Shown one piece after another: positions 48,556 to 58,009 of a DNA stretch of 64,000 nt. A model generated the notes under the pieces. It was not told the origin of the DNA. It saw only the letters and a program-made list of their open reading frames with translations, and did not search any database. A program made the translations under genes and the position numbers. The stretch is taken from NCBI GenBank assembly GCA_024689005.1, contig JAILDU010000043.1, positions 16,017-80,016 of the forward strand, read 5' to 3'. The stretch comes from Paludibacteraceae bacterium (GTDB lineage Bacteria; Bacteroidota; Bacteroidia; Bacteroidales; Paludibacteraceae). Every line of letters starts with the position of its first letter. The first letter of the stretch is position 1.

Positions 48556-48599
48556 ACCTAGGTGATACCTAGGTGATACCTAGGTTATACCTAGGTTAT
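48556..48599 (+). repeat. 11-bp tandem array ACCTAGGTGAT x2, ACCTAGGTTAT x2
   Basis: Four exact 11-bp units. Confidence 0.92.
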
Positions 48600-48655
48600 T
48601 TAGCGACCCTTGAGCCACTCTCGCGCTCACAAAAACCCGAAAAGTAGCATGTCTG

Positions 48656-48687
48656 TTTGCACATATCGTTTTTTTGTAGTATCTTTG
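48656..48687 (+). promoter_or_regulatory. Promoter for the SusC-like gene
   Basis: TTTGCACATATCG...TATCTTTGTGCCCG, 20-nt spacer. Confidence 0.75.
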
Positions 48688-48742
48688 TGCCCGTTTTCAA
48701 TTAAGAAGGAATATACACCTTATGATTATTAATAATGCTATT

Positions 48743-51487
48743 ATGAAAAAATCGTATTCTATTCTTCTATGTCTCTTTATGGTATCTACAGCTATGTGGG
48801 CAGACGAAGCAGCGGTAGATTCTATCAGCGAAATAGTCTCTCTCGGCTATTGGGAAACTGCAAAGTCTGATGTTAACGCCTCTATTGTAACTATCTCCGC
48901 GGAAACGCTTACGGATGCAACTACCTGCGATTTAGGAGATATGCTCCAAGGCAAAATGGCCGGAGTACGAGTTGTCCGTTCCAGCGGTCAGCCCGGTAGC
49001 AGTGCCGAAATCAGTGTACGCGGAATCAACTCGAATAGTGGTGCCGCAATGCCGGTCTATGTGGTGGACGGTATCGTAGGCGGCACATTCAATCCCAATG
49101 ACATAGAGACCGTCTCGGTTCTCAAGGATGCCGGTTCGGCTGCTCTCTACGGCGGAGCTGTCGGAGGAGTCTTTGTCATTACTACCAAGTCCGGTGCTTA
49201 TGGCAGCAAACCGCGCGTTACTATACGTTCGCGCGTGGGCACAGCGATGCCCCAATTCGGCAATTTCGTACCGATGAAATCGGAAGAACTGTACAACTAT
49301 CATAAATCACTCTATAGCGAATCGGAATTCAACGACAAATATCCGGCCTTGAGCGAATTGGCTGACTACAACTGGCGGAACGAGGTTTACCGTAATAGCC
49401 TGATTCAGAACCACTATGTGTCTGTAGCCGGTGGCGGTAAGCGCGTGGGATACTACTGCTCGCTGGATTACTACGGAGAAGACGGTACAATGCAATCCAC
49501 CGGTATGCAAAAGTTCGCCGGCCATGCAGCGCTGAAGATTGACGTTTGCAAGTGGCTGGATATGCATATTAAGACTGATTTCGTCAGTTCAAAAACCAAT
49601 CGACCGTATAGTGGTCGGATGATAAGCGACGCATTCTATAAGTTGCCTTGGGATTGCCCGTACGCATATGATGCCGACGGCAATGTAACGAACCAATATG
49701 TGCGTATTGGCAGCGGTACCCGTCCGGATAACGGTGGCAAATGGTGGAGCAGCCAAACAAATTCCCTGCATAGTGCGCAATACAATTACGATAGGTTAGA
49801 GGAATTCTCTTTCGCCGCTTCGCTCCAACTCAATTTCCACATCACCGATTGGCTGCATTTCACTTCGACCAATTCTTATGATTTCGGGAGTAGTCTGTTT
49901 TCAAGTTATATAGACCCGCGCACGTACGATACCAATTTTAAGGATGGATATTTAGGTAAGCAACCCGGTGAGGGAAGCAATTTTATTACTACCAATATCC
50001 TGAGGGCTGCATATACGTGGGGAGACCATTCCGTTAGCGGTTTGATTGGCGGAGAATACGGATTGTGGAAATCCGAATATTTCACCGCTGATGGAATAAG
50101 GATGCTTGATGGAATGGATGCGCTTAATGTTGTAACTCCTCTTTCTGTAGGTGGATTCGCAACTAAAGGCCTGAGTTATGGCGTGTTTGCGCAAGTGGGG
50201 TATGATTATGCCAAGCGCTATTTTATCAATGCGGCTTATCGTTGTGGAGCAAGTTCTCTCTATGCTCCGGGAAGTCTTCAGGGACACTTCCCGTCTGTTT
50301 CTGCCGCATGGCTGATTAGCAACGAGGCCTTTATGCAAGAACAGAATATAGTTAGTTTCCTTAAACTGCGCGCCAATTATATTTTTACGAGTAACAATCG
50401 TGCTTCTGATGACCTGCCGGACTACACTTCGAGTCATTTCACTGATCCGGGAATGGCTGTGGTGATTCCGCCTTCTATATTTTCCGGTCGGGAGCATTCG
50501 AATACTTATACTGTAGGCATTGACCTGGCTTTCATCAATCGCATTGATATGTCTATCGACCTCTATCAAACCGATTACAATGAGTTGGAGAATGTATATG
50601 TATATATCGTACCTTACTACGGTGGTCATTATTCCAAAATAGAATACAAGATGCGTAGACGCGGTATTGACTATCGTCTGGATGCACAGGTCCTCAATAT
50701 GAACGACTTGCGTTGGAATGTGGGCTTCAATATCGCCTTCAACCAACTAATGTTAACCGAATTGCCGGATTATGGTTTCTCCTTCAGTTACACAACTTCA
50801 TCGCTCAAAGTAGGCGAGGACCCGTACACATGGTATATGAAAGAGTGGGCGGGTGTCAATCCGGCCAACGGTGATCCGTTGTGGTATAGAGTGGATGCAG
50901 ATGGCAATTATATATTGAATGCCGCCGGCAACAAGACCGTTACCAGCAACTACAATGCTGCTTTGCCTCACGCAGTCGGCAAGGTCACGCCGCTCTTCTT
51001 CGGAGGTCTGAATACGCAACTTAGTTGGAAAGGTTTGGCGCTCAGCATCAATACCAATTTCACTTATGGCAACAAGGTGTACAACTACGTCCGCTATTCG
51101 ATGGATGCCGATGGCGCGTACCTTGGTTACAACCAACTCTCGATGGACAACAACCGACTCGGTTGGAGCCGTTGGACTCAGCCGGGCGATATAGCTACCC
51201 ACCCGAAGGCTGTGCTTGGCGGTAACCAGGATGCCAGTCAGTTTTCGTCTCGCTATTTGGAGGACGGCAGTTTCTTCCGCCTGAAGAATATCACGCTCAG
51301 TTATGATTTCTGTGCAACGCTGATTCCGCAGAAGTACATGAGCAAGTGCCGTATTTTCGTTTCGGCGGACAATGTGGCAACCGCCACTCGCTTCTCCGGC
51401 GTCAATCCGGATGTCAGTTCGGGCGAGTATCGCGAGACTTATCCTCTCGCCCGCAACATTGTCGGAGGCATTGAAATAGCATTCTAG
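48743..51487 (+). CDS. SusC/RagA-like TonB-linked outer-membrane protein without an obvious N-terminal regulatory domain
   Basis: 'SLGYWETAKSDVNASIVTISAETLTDATTCDLGDMLQGKMAGVRVVRSSGQPGSSAEISVRGINS...PVYVVDGI'; ATG at 48743 precedes the signal peptide. Confidence 0.9.
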   Translation: MKKSYSILLCLFMVSTAMWADEAAVDSISEIVSLGYWETAKSDVNASIVTISAETLTDATTCDLGDMLQGKMAGVRVVRSSGQPGSSAEISVRGINSNSGAAMPVYVVDGIVGGTFNPNDIETVSVLKDAGSAALYGGAVGGVFVITTKSGAYGSKPRVTIRSRVGTAMPQFGNFVPMKSEELYNYHKSLYSESEFNDKYPALSELADYNWRNEVYRNSLIQNHYVSVAGGGKRVGYYCSLDYYGEDGTMQSTGMQKFAGHAALKIDVCKWLDMHIKTDFVSSKTNRPYSGRMISDAFYKLPWDCPYAYDADGNVTNQYVRIGSGTRPDNGGKWWSSQTNSLHSAQYNYDRLEEFSFAASLQLNFHITDWLHFTSTNSYDFGSSLFSSYIDPRTYDTNFKDGYLGKQPGEGSNFITTNILRAAYTWGDHSVSGLIGGEYGLWKSEYFTADGIRMLDGMDALNVVTPLSVGGFATKGLSYGVFAQVGYDYAKRYFINAAYRCGASSLYAPGSLQGHFPSVSAAWLISNEAFMQEQNIVSFLKLRANYIFTSNNRASDDLPDYTSSHFTDPGMAVVIPPSIFSGREHSNTYTVGIDLAFINRIDMSIDLYQTDYNELENVYVYIVPYYGGHYSKIEYKMRRRGIDYRLDAQVLNMNDLRWNVGFNIAFNQLMLTELPDYGFSFSYTTSSLKVGEDPYTWYMKEWAGVNPANGDPLWYRVDADGNYILNAAGNKTVTSNYNAALPHAVGKVTPLFFGGLNTQLSWKGLALSINTNFTYGNKVYNYVRYSMDADGAYLGYNQLSMDNNRLGWSRWTQPGDIATHPKAVLGGNQDASQFSSRYLEDGSFFRLKNITLSYDFCATLIPQKYMSKCRIFVSADNVATATRFSGVNPDVSSGEYRETYPLARNIVGGIEIAF

Positions 51488-51532
51488 TTAACCAAATATC
51501 ACATTCTATGTGCTGGTTGGATTCGTATCAAT

Positions 51533-51565
51533 AAAACCCCGATAAAACCCCGATAAGAGTTCGAT
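51533..51565 (+). repeat. 11-bp tandem array AAAACCCCGAT x2 + AAGAGTTCGAT
   Basis: CGAT at 51540, 51551, 51562. Confidence 0.85.
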
Positions 51566-51611
51566 GGTAAATTGAGAAAAAGGAAATCCTTAATAAAAAG
51601 TGATGTGCGTG

Positions 51612-51643
51612 CTTGCGTATATCACTTTTTTGTATTATCTTTG
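51612..51643 (+). promoter_or_regulatory. Promoter for the NlpC/P60 gene
   Basis: CTTGCGTATATCA...TATCTTTGCACTCG, 20-nt spacer. Confidence 0.7.
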
Positions 51644-51680
51644 CACTCGATTTATCAGCAGAAGAATCAATTGATATGGT

Positions 51681-52490
51681 ATGATAAAAGCAATCAGTTT
51701 ACATAGTGTAGTGCCGGTACGGGCGGAATCAGCGGAGAGTAGCGAACAAACGACGCAAATGCTCTTTGGTGAGACATGTACAATATTGGAGCAAAAAACC
51801 CGATGGAATCGAATTAAACTACATTCGGATGGTCATGAAGGCTGGGTGGACAGCAAGATGGTAGTTCCTATGTCTGAAGACGAGTACAAAGGTTATGCAA
51901 CCGACTATGTAAATGCGGCACAAGTAGTCTATCCTATGGCATATGCCATGAGCGAAAATAATCACCAAACGATTCCGTTGACTGCCGGTACCAAACTGAC
52001 CAACTATCAGGATGGCCGTTTCTCTTTATTGGGAGTGAGTTTTCGGATAGACCCAAGTATGGTGTCCGTAGCTCCGCTTGAACTCAATGGAAACACATTG
52101 CAACAAGCTGTTCGCTTCTTCTTGAACATACCATATTTGTGGGGAGGAAAAAATGCAATGGGTATGGATTGCTCCGGTTTCACCCAGATTATTTTAAGTC
52201 TGTTTGGCAAGACTCTACTCCGTAATGCAAGCGAGCAAATTACGCAAGGACGGCTCATTAGTGACATAAAGAAGTCGCAAGCCGGAGATCTTGTCTTTTT
52301 TGACCATCAGGGACTAGATGACGGGACCGCAAATCCCGACAAGATATCGCATGTTGGCATCATTTTGGATCCGGAACGAGTAATCCACTGCTCTGGACGA
52401 GTGAAAGTGGAAAAGCTCGATGAAATCGGAATATTTAATGCAGAGAATGGCTCACATTCTCATCACCTTGTACAAATACGTAGAATATAA
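51681..52490 (+). CDS. SH3 + NlpC/P60 (C40) peptidase, YkfC-like
   Basis: 'MDCSGFTQ' catalytic Cys, 'SHVGIIL' His; N-terminal SH3-like 'VVPVRAESAESSEQTTQMLFGE'. Confidence 0.9.
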   Translation: MIKAISLHSVVPVRAESAESSEQTTQMLFGETCTILEQKTRWNRIKLHSDGHEGWVDSKMVVPMSEDEYKGYATDYVNAAQVVYPMAYAMSENNHQTIPLTAGTKLTNYQDGRFSLLGVSFRIDPSMVSVAPLELNGNTLQQAVRFFLNIPYLWGGKNAMGMDCSGFTQIILSLFGKTLLRNASEQITQGRLISDIKKSQAGDLVFFDHQGLDDGTANPDKISHVGIILDPERVIHCSGRVKVEKLDEIGIFNAENGSHSHHLVQIRRI

Positions 52491-52500
52491 AACACAATAA

Positions 52501-53430
52501 ATGGAATCAATCATTACTCTTAACGAAGCGCTTGACACTCCAACCTTCTATGGCGTGAATAACCAGAATATGATGTGCCTGCGCAATCAGTATCCCGATG
52601 TGCGTGTTGTGGCTCGTGGTTACCAGGTTAAAGTAACCGGTTCGGAGACGGCCATCGGCCGTTTTGAGCAAGCTTTACGCATATGCGAGGCATTTTGTAT
52701 CCGGACTAATACATTGAACGAACAACAGATCTTACAATTGTTGCATGGCGAAGAACCGCACGCACAGCAGCCGGACCACCTTATTTTGCACGGAGTTAAC
52801 GGCCGTTCGGTTTTTGCCCGTTCTGTTAATCAGCAAGCTTTGGTTAAAGCATATGAGGATAACGACTTGTTGTTTGCAATCGGACCTGCAGGTAGCGGGA
52901 AGACATACACAGCAATCGCGTTGGCTGTTCGAGCGCTGAAGAACAAAGAAGTCAAACGTATTATACTCTCGCGCCCGGCAGTAGAAGCCGGGGAGAAGTT
53001 GGGATTTTTGCCGGGTGATATGAAAGAGAAGATAGATCCGTATCTCCAACCTTTGTACGATGCCCTGCAAGATATGATTCCGAGTGTCAAACTGACTGAG
53101 TATATGGAGAAAGGAGTAATCCAAATAGCTCCATTGGCCTTTATGCGAGGAAGGACGCTAAGCGATGCTATAGTCATTCTTGATGAGGCGCAAAACACTA
53201 CGGTCCCGCAACTTAAGATGTTCCTTACTCGTCTTGGTATAGGTGGAAAAATGATTGTAACCGGTGATATGACTCAGATTGACTTGCCACCTTCCCAAAA
53301 GTCAGGTTTGCGCGATGCCATCGACCGTTTTAGGAATATAGAGGGTATCAAAATCATCGAATTCAACGAGAAAGATATCGTTCGTCATCCGCTCGTTAAA
53401 CTTATAGTTTCTGCATACGGAAGAAGTTAA
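52501..53430 (+). CDS. PhoH family ATPase
   Basis: 'FAIGPAGSGKTYTAIALAVRALKNKEVKRIILSRPAVEAGEKLGFLPGDMKEKIDPYL'. Confidence 0.95.
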   Translation: MESIITLNEALDTPTFYGVNNQNMMCLRNQYPDVRVVARGYQVKVTGSETAIGRFEQALRICEAFCIRTNTLNEQQILQLLHGEEPHAQQPDHLILHGVNGRSVFARSVNQQALVKAYEDNDLLFAIGPAGSGKTYTAIALAVRALKNKEVKRIILSRPAVEAGEKLGFLPGDMKEKIDPYLQPLYDALQDMIPSVKLTEYMEKGVIQIAPLAFMRGRTLSDAIVILDEAQNTTVPQLKMFLTRLGIGGKMIVTGDMTQIDLPPSQKSGLRDAIDRFRNIEGIKIIEFNEKDIVRHPLVKLIVSAYGRS

Positions 53431-53487
53431 TATGTTTTTGTGAGATAAAACTTTATTTGCAAGGATTCGGTAAAAAAACGCATTTTT

Positions 53488-53519
53488 TTTGCATATCTCA
53501 AAAAAAAGCAGTACTTTTG
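53488..53519 (+). promoter_or_regulatory. Promoter for the rmlA gene group
   Basis: TTTGCATATCTCAAAAAAAAGCAGTACTTTTGCACCC. Confidence 0.75.
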
Positions 53520-53564
53520 CACCCACATAGTTGATCTACACATAGAGCACACAATAAAAACAAC

Positions 53565-54437
53565 ATGAAAGGAATCATTCTAGCCGGAGGTAGCGCAACG
53601 CGTCTCTATCCTCTGAGTAAAGCCATCAGCAAGCAAATCATGCCGGTCTATGACAAGCCTATGATTTATTATCCGCTTTCCAGTCTTATGCTGGCCGGTA
53701 TCCGTGAGGTGCTTGTTATTAGTACGCCACGCGATTTGCCTATGTTTCAGGAATTGTTGGGTGACGGCAGTCGTATCGGTATGCGTTTGGAATACAAGGT
53801 TCAATTGGAACCGAACGGATTGGCGCAAGCATTTGTGTTGGGAAAAGAGTTCTTGAGTGGCGAACCCGGTTGTCTTATATTAGGCGATAATATGTTTTAT
53901 GGGCATGGTTTTAGTGCTATGCTTAAGGAGGCTGTTGCCGGAGTATCTGAAGGAAAGCGTGGCGCTTGTATCTTTGGATACGAAGTGGCAGATCCTCGTG
54001 CGTATGGTGTGGTGGAGTTCGATGCCGATGGCAATGTGTTAAGTTTGGAAGAAAAGCCGTCAGAACCGAAGAGCAACTATGCAGTTCCCGGACTCTATTT
54101 CTATGATAGCACAGTCTGCGACAAGGCTGCAGAACTCAAACCGAGTGCACGCGGCGAATACGAGATAACTGATCTGAATAAGATGTATCTGAAAGAGGGT
54201 ACGCTCAAAGTTAAGTTGTTTAGTCGAGGCTTCGCATGGCTTGATACCGGTAATTGTGACAGCCTGCTGGAAGCTGGTAATTTTATCGCAACAATCCAAA
54301 ATCGTCAGGGATTCTATATCAGTTGTATAGAAGAGATAGCGTGGCGCAACGGATGGATTAGTACAGAGCAATTGAGATCTCTCGGTCGGGAGATGAAAAC
54401 GGCCTATGGTCGGTACTTGGAGCGTCTGGCAAAATGA
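53565..54437 (+). CDS. rmlA: Glucose-1-phosphate thymidylyltransferase
   Basis: '[55 protein letters not shown]'. Confidence 0.95.
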   Translation: MKGIILAGGSATRLYPLSKAISKQIMPVYDKPMIYYPLSSLMLAGIREVLVISTPRDLPMFQELLGDGSRIGMRLEYKVQLEPNGLAQAFVLGKEFLSGEPGCLILGDNMFYGHGFSAMLKEAVAGVSEGKRGACIFGYEVADPRAYGVVEFDADGNVLSLEEKPSEPKSNYAVPGLYFYDSTVCDKAAELKPSARGEYEITDLNKMYLKEGTLKVKLFSRGFAWLDTGNCDSLLEAGNFIATIQNRQGFYISCIEEIAWRNGWISTEQLRSLGREMKTAYGRYLERLAK

Positions 54438-54955
54438 GAAAACAACTACGCTTAATATTATCCCTGTCGTGCCTATTGATATTGATTGGTTGTGGCAATC
54501 AAGGACCGCAACGTCCGACACGTTGGCTGGGCAAGGAACCTGAGTTGGATAGCGCCCAAATGGCATTGTTGGAACTAAATAGGCAAATGGCCTTAGCCGC
54601 TGACAAAGAACTTCTTCAGTTGGCGCAATCACAAGAAGAAAAGTATGCTCTCTATGACGGAGGTGTTTGGGTTCATCAGATAGAAGCAGGAAGCGACTCG
54701 CTTGTCCGCCTGGGCACGTCATGTACGGTACACATCTGTACCTATAGACTTGACGGGCAGATGCTCACGGATATTGAACAAACATATAGTGTTGGAAAAT
54801 TTGAAATGCCGATGGCCATAGAGCGTAATATAAACAGTTGGAATCATGGAGCCAAAATGCGGATGTATGCGCCATGGTATGCAGCATACGGAATGAAAGG
54901 TACAGAGTATGTTGCGCCTTACGAAAATGTAATATTTGAAATTGAGATACGATAA
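54434..54955 (+). CDS. Lipoprotein with degenerate FKBP-like C-terminal region
   Basis: Lipobox 'LIGC'; C-terminal '[41 protein letters not shown]' resembles an FKBP core. Confidence 0.6.
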   Translation: MRKQLRLILSLSCLLILIGCGNQGPQRPTRWLGKEPELDSAQMALLELNRQMALAADKELLQLAQSQEEKYALYDGGVWVHQIEAGSDSLVRLGTSCTVHICTYRLDGQMLTDIEQTYSVGKFEMPMAIERNINSWNHGAKMRMYAPWYAAYGMKGTEYVAPYENVIFEIEIR

Positions 54956-55534
54956 ATGAAAAGACTTTTCTTTCTGGTATCCGTTGCTCCGGCTCTGCTG
55001 CTGACAGGATGCCATCAAAACACCTATTCAGACTTGCGTAACAAGGAGGATAAACTGATCGCCAATTATATATCGCGCAATAATTTGAATGTTCTAACAG
55101 AAGTACCGGCAGACGATTATGTATGGGGAGAGAAGGATTATCTGAAAGTGCCGGGTTACGACAATTTCTATTTCCATTTAATCAAACGCGGAGATTCTAT
55201 TCGCGTCGATTCCATCGGTCCAAATCGCAAGGATACAATAGATTTGACTATTTCTGCCAATGCCACAATAGTGGCGCGATACAAGCAGTTTGCCTTGACT
55301 GAGAATGCTGATACAATCAGCAGCTGGACTACACTTGACCAAGCATATCCATATGAGTTCCACTATATGAATACAAGCGATTGTGAGGCGGTAGGCTGGC
55401 ACTTGGCTGTAAGGTATATGAAGTACCCGGATTCGCAGTGCTCAATTATCCAACCCAGTAAGTTGGGATTCTCTACTGAACAGAATAGTGTCACACCATA
55501 TGGGTATATTCTGAAGATTAAAGTTAAGCAATAA
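54956..55534 (+). CDS. DUF4827-like lipoprotein
   Basis: Lipobox 'LLTGC'; 'TYSDLRNKEDKLIANYISRNNLNVLTEVP'. Confidence 0.65.
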   Translation: MKRLFFLVSVAPALLLTGCHQNTYSDLRNKEDKLIANYISRNNLNVLTEVPADDYVWGEKDYLKVPGYDNFYFHLIKRGDSIRVDSIGPNRKDTIDLTISANATIVARYKQFALTENADTISSWTTLDQAYPYEFHYMNTSDCEAVGWHLAVRYMKYPDSQCSIIQPSKLGFSTEQNSVTPYGYILKIKVKQ

Positions 55535-55580
55535 ATACTCAACAGAGTAAAAACATTATCAATCATAAATCGTTATACCA

Positions 55581-56954
55581 ATGAGTTTAGTTAAGAGTAT
55601 TTCCGGAATCCGCGGAACAATAGGCGGACGCGTAGGAGAGGGATTAAATCCCGTTGACATCGTACGTTTTACCGCAGCCTATGCCACCCAGCGACGTGCT
55701 GCTATGCCAAACAACAACACTATCGTTGTAGGACGTGATGCCCGCCTGAGCGGTCACATGGTAGAGCAAATCGTTTGCGGCACACTGATGGGCATGGGTT
55801 ATGACGTCGTGAATATTGGCTTGGCCACTACTCCGACAACCGAGTTGGCTGTTACAGGCGAAAAAGCCGCAGGAGGTATCATCCTGACAGCGAGTCACAA
55901 TCCCAAGCAATGGAACGCGCTCAAATTGCTTAACGAACGCGGTGAGTTTCTCAATGACGCGGAAGGGAAATGCGTGTTGTCAATTGCAGAGAAGGAGGAC
56001 TTTTCCTTTGCAGAAGTAGATAATTTGGGGCACATGTGTTCGAAAGATTATCTTCCTTATCACGTAGAGCAAGTTTTGAAACTCAAATTGGTTGACAAGG
56101 ACGCCATCGCCAAGCGCAATTTCACCGTTGCCATCGATTGTGTCAACTCGGTCGGCGGTCTGGCTATTCCTGCCATGTTGCGAGCATTGGGTGTGAAGAA
56201 TGTCATCGAACTCAATTGTACTCCTGACGGACGTTTTCCGCATAATCCGGAACCGCTACCGCAGCACTTGACGGAAATCAGCGATTTGCTACGTAGCGGC
56301 AAGGCTGACGTGGGATTTGTTGTTGATCCGGATGTAGATCGTCTGGCTATCATTTGTGAGAACGGAGATATGTTCGGTGAAGAGTATACATTGGTAAGTA
56401 TTGCTGATTATGTACTCTCGCACACTCCCGGTAGTACAGTAAGTAATCTCTCTTCGTCTCGTGCATTGAGTGATGTTGCACGCGCTCACGGATGCTCCTA
56501 TAGCGCAGGAGCAGTAGGAGAAGTAAATGTAGTGACAGAGATGAAGCGTGTGAATGCTGTCATAGGGGGAGAAGGAAATGGTGGAGTAATCTATCCTGAA
56601 TGTCACTACGGTCGAGATGCCCTGGTAGGTGTTGCTTTGTTCTTGTCACTCTTGGCCAAGACAGACAAGCGTGTGAGTGAAATACGTCGCTCCTTGCCGA
56701 ATTATTGTATAAGTAAGAACCGTATTGATTTAACTCCGGAAACAAACGTAGATGCTCTCCTCTCGCGCGTTAAAGACGAGTTTAGCAATGAGCGCGTGGA
56801 TACTCGCGATGGCGTGAAAATAGATTTCGCAGAAGGTTGGGTACACTTGCGTAAGAGCAATACAGAGCCGATAATCCGAGTGTATTCTGAAGCGGCAACC
56901 ATGGAGGCTGCTGATGCACTTGCACAAAGAGTAATAGACATCGTCAAGAAATGA
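55581..56954 (+). CDS. glmM: Phosphoglucosamine mutase-like
   Basis: 'GIILTASHNPKQWNALKLLN', 'VDPDVDRLAIICENG', 'GEGNGGVIYPECHYGRDALVG'. Confidence 0.88.
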   Translation: MSLVKSISGIRGTIGGRVGEGLNPVDIVRFTAAYATQRRAAMPNNNTIVVGRDARLSGHMVEQIVCGTLMGMGYDVVNIGLATTPTTELAVTGEKAAGGIILTASHNPKQWNALKLLNERGEFLNDAEGKCVLSIAEKEDFSFAEVDNLGHMCSKDYLPYHVEQVLKLKLVDKDAIAKRNFTVAIDCVNSVGGLAIPAMLRALGVKNVIELNCTPDGRFPHNPEPLPQHLTEISDLLRSGKADVGFVVDPDVDRLAIICENGDMFGEEYTLVSIADYVLSHTPGSTVSNLSSSRALSDVARAHGCSYSAGAVGEVNVVTEMKRVNAVIGGEGNGGVIYPECHYGRDALVGVALFLSLLAKTDKRVSEIRRSLPNYCISKNRIDLTPETNVDALLSRVKDEFSNERVDTRDGVKIDFAEGWVHLRKSNTEPIIRVYSEAATMEAADALAQRVIDIVKK

Positions 56955-57691
56955 ATATAGTAGTTGTAAATGATGATGGGTGGGGCACTGCTGGCATTCG
57001 TCTATTGGCGCGTGAAATGACCAAATTGGGTCAAGTTACAGTAATCGCACCTGACGGACCACGTAGCGGAAACGGAGCATGTATAACAGTAGAAGGTCAG
57101 ATATGGCTTAAACGGGTGGAAGAACATGACCTGAACGGAGCGGAGGTATATGTAACGAATGGTACTCCTGCAGATTGTGTGAAGCTTGCGCGTGAAGTTG
57201 TCATGCGTGGTAAATCCATAGATTTGCTCGTTTCGGGCATTAATCATGGAAGCAACGCCTCTATCAATGTGATTTATTCCGGAACAATGGGCGCTTGTTT
57301 GGTGGCTGCAGAAAAAGGGATACCTGCTATAGGTTGGTCTATCAATACGCACCAATTAGACGTGGATCTTCATTGGCTGCAACCATTCTTGTGCGACATA
57401 ACTCAACATTTGCTGGAAGAGGGATTTCCTCCATGCACGTGCTACAATATTAATGCGCCGGTGGGTGAAATAGAAGGCATTCGATGGACACGCCAGTGCC
57501 GTGGTCATTGGGCTAATGAATTGGAGGCTGTAGATGAAGTGCCTGCCGATGCAGACAGCGCATGGCGATTGGCGGGAGAGTACATCAATGACGAGCCGGA
57601 AGCCACAGACACGGATATATGGGCACTGGAGCACCAGCAATTGGCTATCACCCCCACTACAATAGATTTGACTGCATATGGATCGCTTTGA
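56951..57691 (+). CDS. surE: 5'/3'-nucleotidase SurE
   Basis: 'IVVVNDDGWGTAGIRLLA...VIAPDGPRSGNGACIT...VTNGTPADCVKLA...VSGINHGSN'. Confidence 0.94.
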   Translation: MNIVVVNDDGWGTAGIRLLAREMTKLGQVTVIAPDGPRSGNGACITVEGQIWLKRVEEHDLNGAEVYVTNGTPADCVKLAREVVMRGKSIDLLVSGINHGSNASINVIYSGTMGACLVAAEKGIPAIGWSINTHQLDVDLHWLQPFLCDITQHLLEEGFPPCTCYNINAPVGEIEGIRWTRQCRGHWANELEAVDEVPADADSAWRLAGEYINDEPEATDTDIWALEHQQLAITPTTIDLTAYGSL

Positions 57692-57956
57692 CCGTTATTG
57701 GATAGGCATATTGATTGGTTTGATACTGCCGGCGGCATTTGGACTGACGTATATCGAGGCGAATGACCTTTGGTATCCGCTGCGCATGCTTTATTTTAAT
57801 GCAGGCGGTATTCTTAACAAGTTGTTGCTGGTGTCCGTTTTTCCGGACTTGGCGCTTATCTTTGTCTTTTATACTACAGATACTTGGAAATTAAGTAAGG
57901 GCGTCCTTATCGGCGCCCTTCCCTATATACTCGCCTCCATTCTGGTGACGATGTGA
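57678..57956 (+). CDS. Small membrane protein (92 aa), overlapping surE by 14 nt
   Basis: Three hydrophobic segments; follows surE in the same direction. Confidence 0.65.
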   Translation: MDRFDRYWIGILIGLILPAAFGLTYIEANDLWYPLRMLYFNAGGILNKLLLVSVFPDLALIFVFYTTDTWKLSKGVLIGALPYILASILVTM

Positions 57957-58009
57957 TCGAATATTTTACGACATCATCGGACTAATTTCTTTCCGATGAA
58001 ATCGCGTGA

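Noticed and set aside
48556-48627. CRISPR array
   Set aside because: Repeats are adjacent 11-mers without spacers, and no cas genes are present.
51681-52490. NlpC/P60 peptidase lacking a signal peptide as a possible toxin
   Set aside because: Cytoplasmic SH3-NlpC/P60 (YkfC-like) enzymes of this form are known for cell-wall peptide recycling; no immunity gene or secretion signal was seen.
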